The translations under genes were made by a program, and so were the position numbers. Below are positions 56,480-64,000 of a stretch of DNA of 64,000 nt, in pieces. Origin of the DNA: Melaminivora suipulveris (lineage in GTDB: Bacteria; Pseudomonadota; Gammaproteobacteria; Burkholderiales; Burkholderiaceae_C); assembly GCF_003008575.1 (NCBI RefSeq), contig NZ_CP027667.1, positions 3,434,001-3,498,000 of the forward strand, written 5' to 3'. How positions within the stretch are numbered: position 1 is the first letter of the stretch; each line of letters opens with the position of its first letter. The notes under the pieces were generated by a model. The model made no database searches, had not been told where the DNA came from, and saw only the letters and a program-made list of their open reading frames with translations.

Positions 56480-57744
56480 GCAAGCAGGACAACGCCCTGG
56501 AGGTCTGGCTGGACGATGATCTTGGCCCTCCATGCCTGGTCGGCACGCTGGCGCATGACCGTGGCCAGATTCGCTTCCACTATGAACGAGACTGGCTCAA
56601 GGATCCGCGCGCCTTCGCGCTGGACCCCGATCTCTCCTTGGACGAGCACCCTTTCTTTCCGAAGCCGGAACTGGGCAACTTCGGAATCTTCCTGGACTCA
56701 TCGCCGGACCGCTGGGGCCAAACGCTCATGAAGCGCCGTGAGGCCTTGCAGGCCAAGGACGAGAAGCGGCCACCCCGCACGCTCTACGCCTGGGACTTCC
56801 TCATCGGCGTACAGGACCAGACTCGTCAGGGCGCATTGCGCTTTCGCCGGCCGGGCACGGAAACCTTCCTTGGTGACGAGAAGATGGCGGCGCCTCCGGT
56901 GACGACCTTGTGCGAACTGGAAGCGGTGGCCTATCAGCTCAGCAACCGGCGCATCGACGACCTCGATGCCCTGCGCAGGTGGCTGGCGGTGCTCGTCGCG
57001 CCGGGTGCCTCGCTAGGCGGGGCTAGGCCGAAGGCCAACTTCACCGAAGCCGACGGTTCGCTCTGGATCGCCAAGTTCCCCGCCCGCGATGATGACCGGG
57101 ATGTCGGGGCCTGGGAGTACGTGGTTCACCAACTGGCCCGGAAGGCAGGCGTGGATGTACCGCCCGCAAGGCTAATCAGGCTGGGCAACGACTTCCACAC
57201 CTTTTGCGTGCAGAGGTTCGATCGTGCGCATGGTGCCCGGCGCTTCTATGCCTCGGCGATGACGTTGCTGCGCAAGACGCAGAGCGAGGGCACGAGCTAC
57301 CTGGAACTGGCGCAATTCATCCGCGCCCAGGGCGATGCAGAGCATGCAGACGCGGATCTGGCACAACTGTTCCGTCGCGTGGCATTCAACGTCGCGGTCG
57401 GCAACCGGGACGATCACCTGCGCAACCATGGCTTCGTGCTTGGCAAGACCGGGTGGCGCCTTGCGCCGGCGTTTGATGTCAACCCGAACATCGACAAGGC
57501 GGAGCATGTCCTGAACATCGACGATGTCGACAACCGGCCGAGCCTGGAGACGGTTCTCGGCACGGCGGCGTTCTACGGGCTTGGCGATGGCCCTGCTCGG
57601 CAGGTGGTGGAGGAAGTGGTGGCAGCGGTCGATGGCTGGCAGGACGCGGCGCGCAGGACCGGCATCTCAGGCGCCGACATTGACCTGACGGCGGGGGCCT
57701 TCTCGGCTCATCCTGCGCTTCGTACACGGCAGGGTAGACGGTGA
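56476..57744 (+). CDS. hipA: HipA-like serine/threonine kinase toxin
   Basis: A 422-residue kinase. The N-lobe carries the P-loop-like APGASLGGARPKANF, the catalytic loop is VAVGNRDDHLRNHGFV with the key Asp, and the metal-binding Asp is in LAPAFDVNPN. E. coli HipA phosphorylates glutamyl-tRNA synthetase and induces dormancy; the target here is unknown. The start at 56476 gives ATGA overlap with hipB. It is followed directly by the giant nuclease-ATPase gene; whether the two cooperate in phage defence is speculation. Confidence 0.93.
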   Translation: MSKQDNALEVWLDDDLGPPCLVGTLAHDRGQIRFHYERDWLKDPRAFALDPDLSLDEHPFFPKPELGNFGIFLDSSPDRWGQTLMKRREALQAKDEKRPPRTLYAWDFLIGVQDQTRQGALRFRRPGTETFLGDEKMAAPPVTTLCELEAVAYQLSNRRIDDLDALRRWLAVLVAPGASLGGARPKANFTEADGSLWIAKFPARDDDRDVGAWEYVVHQLARKAGVDVPPARLIRLGNDFHTFCVQRFDRAHGARRFYASAMTLLRKTQSEGTSYLELAQFIRAQGDAEHADADLAQLFRRVAFNVAVGNRDDHLRNHGFVLGKTGWRLAPAFDVNPNIDKAEHVLNIDDVDNRPSLETVLGTAAFYGLGDGPARQVVEEVVAAVDGWQDAARRTGISGADIDLTAGAFSAHPALRTRQGRR

Positions 57745-57770
57745 CTTTAGAGAAGAATCCGAGAAAAAGG

Positions 57771-57845
57771 ATGTCCGCACAGTACGTAGTCAGCGCAGGT
57801 AAATTCAGCCGCATTGAGATACTCAAAAAGACTAGATTCAAGTGA
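57771..57845 (+). CDS. Possible 24-codon leader ORF
   Basis: ATG at 57771 opens 24 codons (MSAQYVVSAGKFSRIEILKK and TRFK) ending 2 bp before the ATG of the giant gene. A GAG motif lies 7 nt upstream of the start. It is rich in Lys and Arg at the end. It may be a chance frame, a leader for translational coupling, or a tiny protein. Confidence 0.25.
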   Translation: MSAQYVVSAGKFSRIEILKKTRFK

Positions 57846-57847
57846 AG

Positions 57848-60800
57848 ATGACCTCAGAGTTCTTAGGCGCACGGGCGTCAAATGCTGGCGACGATTTCCA
57901 CGAGCTTTGGGCCGCGAGGCACGCCATTCGCCTGCTTTCCGGTGAGGACGATCTACAGGCCATCACGCTCGAGGGTGTTGCCGCAGAAGACGAAACAGGG
58001 GCTCCAAACGGAACCTGGGATGCTGTCGACTGCGCTCTTTACTTCGGTAGTGAGAATTGCGAGCAAGCGACACGGGTCGTGATTGAGCAGCTCAAATACT
58101 CCGCAGCGGCACCCACAACTCCTTGGACGGTCGCTCGATTTAGCTATGCCCCGAAACCGGGCCAGTCAGTTCTCGGCAAGCTTGCCCGAGCATGGAGTGC
58201 GATGCGTTCACGCGCTCCTTCACACGCCTCCATAGAAGTCAAGCTGGTCAGCAATCAAGCAACTGCTTCTGAACTGGTGGACTGTGCCAGGCGGCTCGCG
58301 CAGGCAACCAGTGCTGAACCTTGGCCAAGAGGTTCAGACGAGGAGCGCATGGTCAAAGCATCAGCCCTGCCGTCGCAAGATCAGGTAGCCTTCTGGTCCG
58401 CATTGCAGTTCGAAACAGGGGCCGGCTCCCGGTTCGCTGCTGAGGAGCGTGTCCTTGCAGAGATTTCACGATGGAGCGAAAGCGATCTGCTGCATGGTGT
58501 GCTTCGCCTAAGGGAGTATGTCCGTGCTCGGATGCGACCCGAGCATGTAGCTCAGGTGATTACGCGCCGTGCGGTTTTCCTCCACTACGGAGCATACTCC
58601 TCCGACGTTCTGCTTCCCTGTCCTGCTGCATTGGCGCAGGTCGATAAGCCCATCAGGCGTCAGTCCGCCGCACTGGCAGTGCAGGCGATGTCCGAGGATG
58701 TGCAGTTCATTGCGCTGCATGGCCAAGGTGGAATCGGCAAAACCACGGTACTGCAGGAGATCCGTGTACTCCTTCCCGCGGGGTCAGCCATGGTCGTCTT
58801 CGACTGCTATGGAGGCGGCACGTACCAGGATCCCAGCGCGTTTCGACATCGCGCGACCGATGCCTACATGCAGCTCATCAACCAGACCGCAATCCAACTT
58901 GGACTGCCTTTGTTGTTGGCGCGCTCGGGCGGAGACGACATGCCCCGCCTGTTTGTGCGAAGGCTGGAGCATGCTGCGGCCACACTCCATGCACAACAAC
59001 CCGGAGCCCTGCTCGTGATCGCGATTGATGCTGCGGACAACGCCATCATTGCAGCTGAAGGTCGTGAGCCGGCCGAGCGAGCCTTCGTCCTGGACTTCGT
59101 TCGCATCGAAACGATCCCGGAGAACGTCCGCTTCATCGTCAGCGCGCGCACAGGTCGCTTATCCCAACTCAACTTGCCTGCCAGCTACAAACACATCGAA
59201 CTAAACCCTTTCGACCTTACCCAGACTACGGAGTTCGTGCGCCGGCGGACCCATGCTTACGATGAATGGATCACCGACTTTCATGACTTGTCTGGTGGTG
59301 TGCCGCGCGTGCAGTCCTATGCGCTGGACCAGCTCGATGGGAATCCTGAAGCCGCATTGAACCGATTGCGGCCAACTGGCAAGAACTTGGACGATGTTTT
59401 CGGCGCGCGCCTGGATGCTGCAACCAAGAAGTCTGGCCGCGGCGACGTCGACCAGCTTTGCGCCGGACTGATCACGATGCCGCGGCCAATACCGGTTGAC
59501 GCACTGGCACAAGTCACCGGCCTCCAACCAGCTCAGGTGCTCGACATATGCTCTGATCTAGCGCCGGGCGTCAAGTTGCGCAATACCCTGCTGAGCTTCG
59601 CCGACGAGGATTTCGAGGAGTTCTTGCGCCACCGCAATGCTGTGGAAACGGCAGCAGCGCAAAAAGCTGCTGCCTCATGGATGCTCGCTCAATGCGCAAT
59701 CAACCCGTATGCGGCAATGCATGTCGCCCAGGCACTGGTCGCAACGAATCGCCATATCGAGCTGATCGAGCTCGTCGACCGGGAGCCGTCGCCTGGGATC
59801 ATCGCCGACCCCGTGATACGGCGGGAAGCGGAAATCTCAAGACTCAGACTTGCGATCCAAGTGTGCCGCGCGATTAGCGATGTCCCACGTGCGCTGCAGT
59901 TCGTGCTTCGAGGTGCCGAAGGCATGAAAACGGAAGCAGCTCTTCGAGATTTGTTGCTGGCCAATCCGGAAATGGCAGCGGCCTTTGCATTCGAGACCGT
60001 TGGGCGACTCCTGTTGTCCGATCCAAAACAGATGGATCGACATGGACCATTTCTGTTTCATCGCATGGCGCTTCATGCTCAAGGCGGTGACGCTGCCATG
60101 GTTCGCGAGAGCCGACGCATGCTAGGCGCCTGGCTGGATGCCAGACATACGCACCAGTCCGACAAACAGGGTCGGGCCGAGGCTTGGCCCATCGGATATG
60201 AGCACATCGGCTGCTTGGTCGAATCAACACTGCTGACGCGCGGTGTCGATTCAGCATTGAAAGTGCTGCGCTCTTGGCGTCCCTCGACGGCTATTGCACT
60301 CGCTGTTGGCCTTCAGCTTCCGACCAGGCTGATCAATGCAAGATTTGCAGAGTCCGTGGAAGCGGTGTGTGCCAGCGATGCCCTTGACCCGATTGGCCGG
60401 CTGTTGTGCTCGGTTCCTCTGGCACATGCCGGTCGCAACGTGTCGGACGCAGCACTTTCCGGCGGGCTTGCTGCCCTGTGCCGGAGGCGTCTTTCTATTC
60501 GGAAGTACTTCGAACAGCGGCATTCGACGGAATCCCGGCATGGGGCACTGTTGCGTACTGCTGTCGCCGCGGCAGAAATCCTGATAGCCCGCAAGGTGTC
60601 GTGCCCCGCCGCTGATTGTTTGCTGGAAGAGCTCAATGCCCCCGAACTTCGGCACATTGAGCTGCGCAGCAGCTATGAGCCGCATAAGTTGGATATGCTG
60701 CTGCGCAGTTTCACTCTGCAGCGCATTCGAAGTGGTCATGAACCATCGTCGGAAGACTTTTTCGTACCAAGGCCTGCCGAACCAGCGGATCTGGAGAGTG

Positions 60801-63800
60801 CAACACACGTCCGGCGAGATACTCGTCGGCATGAGCAGGAACACGATGCTGAGCTGAAGGAGTTGGTAGGTTCGGTTTTTGCGATCTACCGTGCACGAGC
60901 ACGGGCGATCATGGGCGATGCTTCGATGGACGAACTAGCTGCGGAGCTCACCTCGACTGCAAGCAAGGCAAGCGACATTGAATACCGTCGCAGACACTCT
61001 CATCAAGGTCGCGACTTGAAGGTCGCAACTGCGATCAGCCTCATGGATCTTGTTGCGGTGGGCCTTCCTCCGTCGCTCGCCAAACAAAGTTCAGATGCAC
61101 TTCACTGGTCGTGGGTAGATTCTGGCCTCTCGCCCTCGGATGAGCTCATCACGCGACAGTCGCTGTGCACCGAACTGCACCCCGCGCTCGCGGCCGATCT
61201 TGTTCGCGCGGCTGAAAACGTGCTCCGACAACGCGCAGGTGCTTCCGAAAAATGTTCCAACATGGTGAAACTGGCCAAGCTTCTGCGACCAATCAGTCCG
61301 CATGATGCGAATGCCGTCTTCAACAACGCCGTTCATGTCGCCGCGCACATAGACCGTGAAGCCATGACGCAGATCGAGCTGCTCGATAAGCTCGTCACCC
61401 GTGGGGCAGGTCTGTTCTCTGCTCAGGCAGAGCTGTCGCGCAATGTCACGACTGTGGCTGCTGACGCCAGCTTGCGGCTGGACGGCTACGATGGCTTCCC
61501 ATGGCCTGCTGCGATGTCAGCATTGGCACGGCTGGACGGTCCACGAGCGCTTGCTGACATCATCAGGTGGGACGACGAGAACGTCGCAGAACTTCAAAAT
61601 ACCTTGCCCGGTCTGCTTCAGGCAGGCCTTGCCCAAGGCTGGCTTCCTCCTGCGCACGCATCGTCACTGGCCCTGCTTACCAGCTCAGATGGGGATACTC
61701 TCAACGAGGCCGTGGCCCTGGCAATCGCAACCGACTCTGAGGAGGCCGCTACACTGGCCGAAGCGGCCGCCCACGACACCCTGATCCGGCATCGACGGGA
61801 CCGGAACCCGAGACTCAGCCAACTGATCCGGCAAGCCGGCCTGTCTGGGCCGTGGTGTTCAGCTCTGCTGGCACAAGAGATTTTCGTGGAAAAAATTCCT
61901 AAACCCCAAGGCGACAGATATCGCACGGAATATGTGCGGTCGGATCGTCAAGAGACCGTCGCCGACCTCCCTTGGACCTCGCTGGAGGTAACTGATGCCG
62001 ACATGCTTCGCCGGGCGCTCGATGCAAGGCTGAACGAGCTTCGGGTTCAGAAGCGCTATGACAGCGTTCGCGGTTTGCTGCGGCAGGCTCGGCTTGCAGT
62101 GCCGCTCAGAGACCGCGTCAAGCACCTGGATGCCCTCAGGCTTCTCGCGGCCGACCGGAGTTCGTACGATACGTCTTGGGCGCTTGTGGACGCGGCTCAG
62201 GAATGGAGGGCGACGTCACCTGCTGTAGCTCAATGGTGCAAGTCCAATCTGCCCGAGCGCATCAAGTCAAGCCTGGTTCACTATGCCAAACCATATGGCT
62301 ACGATGAAGATCGATTCGAGACCGTTCTGGCACTGGTAGACCTGCAGCCGGCTGAGATCACCGACCTCATGCTCGCCGGTATCGGCACCAATGTCAGCCG
62401 CCTCAGTGCTGAGCGTATACACCATCTCGTCGGCCTCCTTGCGCATAACCTCAGAGCGGGAGACGCCGCTGACCTGGCGCAGTGGTACGCGAGTCGGCTT
62501 GTGGATAGGCTTGCGGATGCTGATCGGGTGACGCTGCCAGCAGACGACTGCTACCCTACGGATGTCGACACGGCAGCGGCTGGAGCGGTCTTCGCATGTC
62601 TTGGCGATCCAGATCTCCGTGTGCGCTGGAGAGCAGCCCATGCTTCGCGCAGGCTTGCCACGACCGGCTGCGTCGCCGCGTTGCGAATCCTGGCATCCAT
62701 GTACGAAGTGCGCCAATTGCCGGCATTTCGTTCGACCGAGCTCCCCTTCTACTGGCTCGCCGCGCGTCTATGGTTCGTCCTTACCTGGGAGCGCATCGCT
62801 CACGAACGACCCGAAGTGGCTTTCCAGGCTGGCGACGTGCTTCTCAGCATCGCGCTCAATGATGACTTTCCACACATGCTGGTGCGAGCTGTAGCGCGTG
62901 ATGCATGCCTGGCGCTGATCGCTGCGGGCTGGGCACCCCAGCGAGCTGATGCTCGAGCCGTGCTGGAGCGCGTCAACAAGTCCAGCGTCCCTCATATGAA
63001 GCAGGCTGTTCAAAGCAGGAGGCGTGGACTGGCACGAGGTCGAAGATCGGCCGAGCGCACGACACGCTTTCACTTCGATGAAATGGATACCAAGCCCTAC
63101 TGGTACAGCAATATCGTCGGTGGTTTCGCCAATGTCGACCTTGACGCATTTTGCGCGGAGGCCGACCGTTGGATCGTCGACATGTGGGGTGCCAATGAAG
63201 AAACTTACCGCTGGGATCACGAACCACGCCGCAATTCACTGGAGCGATACAACTACAACCTGACCAGCCATAACCACGGCTCGCTTCCGACCGTCGAGCG
63301 TTTCAGCACTTACCTCGAATGGCACGCCATGTGGTGTGCCGCCGGTGAACTGCTCAAGACAGAGCCGCTGCCAAAACCCGACCGAACTGGCGGTAGTTGG
63401 GGCAGCCTTGACGAACGCATCCGCAACCACCGACCTGCTGAACCTCCGCTCTGGTCGATTGACTTGGCCTGCCCCACGCCGCTGGTACTTCAGAACTGGT
63501 TCTTCAGCCCAGGCGATACACGCGGGTGGGTCGAATCCGTCGACGAGGGTGAACACCGGCAGGAGATTTTTCCGGAGGATCGTCCAGAGTATGCGGTTGT
63601 CTATGCACGCGCGACGCGCCGCTTAGAAAAGCAGGAGGAGTCTATAGCAGTGTCGAGCGCTCTGGCCGATCGCCGCACGGCCCCTGCGTTGACCCGCGCG
63701 CTTCAAACAATGGAGAGCGCTTGGGACTATAGGTTGCCCCACGAAGAGGATGAGGATGCCGAAGAAAGCAGTGGTCCATTCAGGCTCACTGGCTGGCTGC

Positions 63801-64000
63801 ATTCAGTTCAAGCGGATGGCGGCTTGGACGATAAAGACGAGTTCAAAGGCTCGATCGCTTACATTCCCATGCGTCCCGGGCGCCTCGTCACGGCACGTTA
63901 CTCACTAGTCCGGGATCCCGAAGGCTTTATGCGATGGTCCCGGTCAGATGCGACAGATCAGGAACCCATGTTCCTTTTTGAGTCCTGGGGCGCAGAAGTA
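57848..64000 (+). CDS. Giant nuclease-STAND NTPase, Avs-like (3' end outside window)
   Basis: One frame stays open from ATG 57848 to the last base, 2051 codons without a stop. The N-terminus (GDDFHELWAARHAIRLL at 14-30, Asp61, then VVIEQLKYS with Gln81 and Lys83) resembles DUF4297/Cap4-type PD-(D/E)xK nucleases. Walker A is HGQGGIGKTT (291-300) and Walker B LLVIAIDAADN (388-398). About 500-2051 is a long mostly helical region, as in repeat sensor domains. This order and size match Avs2/Avs3-type antiphage NTPases that sense viral proteins. GC content and codon use (AGG, ATA, CGA, TTA) differ from the rest. GTG 57842 is an alternative start. Residues after 2051 are missing. Confidence 0.8.
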   Translation, partial: MTSEFLGARASNAGDDFHELWAARHAIRLLSGEDDLQAITLEGVAAEDETGAPNGTWDAVDCALYFGSENCEQATRVVIEQLKYSAAAPTTPWTVARFSYAPKPGQSVLGKLARAWSAMRSRAPSHASIEVKLVSNQATASELVDCARRLAQATSAEPWPRGSDEERMVKASALPSQDQVAFWSALQFETGAGSRFAAEERVLAEISRWSESDLLHGVLRLREYVRARMRPEHVAQVITRRAVFLHYGAYSSDVLLPCPAALAQVDKPIRRQSAALAVQAMSEDVQFIALHGQGGIGKTTVLQEIRVLLPAGSAMVVFDCYGGGTYQDPSAFRHRATDAYMQLINQTAIQLGLPLLLARSGGDDMPRLFVRRLEHAAATLHAQQPGALLVIAIDAADNAIIAAEGREPAERAFVLDFVRIETIPENVRFIVSARTGRLSQLNLPASYKHIELNPFDLTQTTEFVRRRTHAYDEWITDFHDLSGGVPRVQSYALDQLDGNPEAALNRLRPTGKNLDDVFGARLDAATKKSGRGDVDQLCAGLITMPRPIPVDALAQVTGLQPAQVLDICSDLAPGVKLRNTLLSFADEDFEEFLRHRNAVETAAAQKAAASWMLAQCAINPYAAMHVAQALVATNRHIELIELVDREPSPGIIADPVIRREAEISRLRLAIQVCRAISDVPRALQFVLRGAEGMKTEAALRDLLLANPEMAAAFAFETVGRLLLSDPKQMDRHGPFLFHRMALHAQGGDAAMVRESRRMLGAWLDARHTHQSDKQGRAEAWPIGYEHIGCLVESTLLTRGVDSALKVLRSWRPSTAIALAVGLQLPTRLINARFAESVEAVCASDALDPIGRLLCSVPLAHAGRNVSDAALSGGLAALCRRRLSIRKYFEQRHSTESRHGALLRTAVAAAEILIARKVSCPAADCLLEELNAPELRHIELRSSYEPHKLDMLLRSFTLQRIRSGHEPSSEDFFVPRPAEPADLESATHVRRDTRRHEQEHDAELKELVGSVFAIYRARARAIMGDASMDELAAELTSTASKASDIEYRRRHSHQGRDLKVATAISLMDLVAVGLPPSLAKQSSDALHWSWVDSGLSPSDELITRQSLCTELHPALAADLVRAAENVLRQRAGASEKCSNMVKLAKLLRPISPHDANAVFNNAVHVAAHIDREAMTQIELLDKLVTRGAGLFSAQAELSRNVTTVAADASLRLDGYDGFPWPAAMSALARLDGPRALADIIRWDDENVAELQNTLPGLLQAGLAQGWLPPAHASSLALLTSSDGDTLNEAVALAIATDSEEAATLAEAAAHDTLIRHRRDRNPRLSQLIRQAGLSGPWCSALLAQEIFVEKIPKPQGDRYRTEYVRSDRQETVADLPWTSLEVTDADMLRRALDARLNELRVQKRYDSVRGLLRQARLAVPLRDRVKHLDALRLLAADRSSYDTSWALVDAAQEWRATSPAVAQWCKSNLPERIKSSLVHYAKPYGYDEDRFETVLALVDLQPAEITDLMLAGIGTNVSRLSAERIHHLVGLLAHNLRAGDAADLAQWYASRLVDRLADADRVTLPADDCYPTDVDTAAAGAVFACLGDPDLRVRWRAAHASRRLATTGCVAALRILASMYEVRQLPAFRSTELPFYWLAARLWFVLTWERIAHERPEVAFQAGDVLLSIALNDDFPHMLVRAVARDACLALIAAGWAPQRADARAVLERVNKSSVPHMKQAVQSRRRGLARGRRSAERTTRFHFDEMDTKPYWYSNIVGGFANVDLDAFCAEADRWIVDMWGANEETYRWDHEPRRNSLERYNYNLTSHNHGSLPTVERFSTYLEWHAMWCAAGELLKTEPLPKPDRTGGSWGSLDERIRNHRPAEPPLWSIDLACPTPLVLQNWFFSPGDTRGWVESVDEGEHRQEIFPEDRPEYAVVYARATRRLEKQEESIAVSSALADRRTAPALTRALQTMESAWDYRLPHEEDEDAEESSGPFRLTGWLHSVQADGGLDDKDEFKGSIAYIPMRPGRLVTARYSLVRDPEGFMRWSRSDATDQEPMFLFESWGAEV

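Overview
The window is a GC-rich chromosomal segment of a beta-proteobacterium. Gene content (BktB thiolase, DnaE2 mutasome, scoAB, TRAP transporter, tandem glycine riboswitch before gcvTHP) and a dispersed AT-rich intergenic repeat suggest the family Comamonadaceae (Acidovorax/Alicycliphilus-like). This assignment rests on protein resemblance from memory; no database search was possible.

Layout. 1-4.3 kb: end of a histidine-utilisation operon (hutU 3' end, hutG, a PhyH-type dioxygenase, hutD, hutI). 4.4-13 kb: housekeeping and metabolic genes (psd, infA with a long leader, tRNA-Pro(TGG), a 2OG-Fe dioxygenase, a universal stress protein, bktB, an SDR, an RluA-type pseudouridine synthase, a hybrid histidine kinase, an FKBP lipoprotein). 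13-18 kb: glycine-cleavage operon gcvT-gcvH-gcvP under a tandem glycine riboswitch. 18-21.7 kb: TRAP transporter dctPQM with a divergent Lrp/AsnC regulator. 21.8-25.3 kb: a frameshifted zeta-toxin-like gene with a small partner, then an ABC importer of the TrpXYZ type. 25.4-27.7 kb: ETF-ubiquinone oxidoreductase and a thioesterase. 27.7-32.4 kb: a two-component system divergent from a PAP2 phosphatase and an EptA-type phosphoethanolamine transferase, with matching direct repeats before both enzyme genes. 32.5-38.8 kb: AhpD-like protein, DTW-domain tRNA-modifying enzyme, catalase, PAS-LuxR regulator, scoAB, HD-GYP protein. 38.9-44.2 kb: SOS mutasome imuA-imuB-dnaE2 behind a CTG-N10-CAG LexA box. 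44.3-51.1 kb: an unusual export locus. It has a repeat-rich secreted protein, a short exported protein, a CsgG-like lipoprotein fused to peptidoglycan-binding and DUF4384-like domains, and a Sel1-repeat protein. These are divergent from a NarL-type response regulator and kinase. I read it as a possible curli-like (functional amyloid) system with its own regulators. 51.1-56 kb: AsmA-family protein, two small genes, a second RluA-type synthase, a DUF4124-like protein. 56-64 kb: an accessory island of visibly lower GC with hipBA and the first 2051 codons of a giant nuclease-STAND NTPase, open to the window edge, resembling Avs-type antiphage sensors.

Cross-cutting features. A repeat of about 50-60 bp (core CTCAGTCGGCGT and terminal AGCTATTAAAATAGTAGC) occurs at least nine times, counting one partial copy. 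One copy lies inside the dnaE2 reading frame. In three minus-strand operons (TRAP, ABC, curli-like) a hairpin with a T-tract follows the abundant first product (binding protein or fibre protein) and precedes the membrane or secretion genes. Several genes have a -10 hexamer 7-9 nt before the ATG, suggesting leaderless transcripts.
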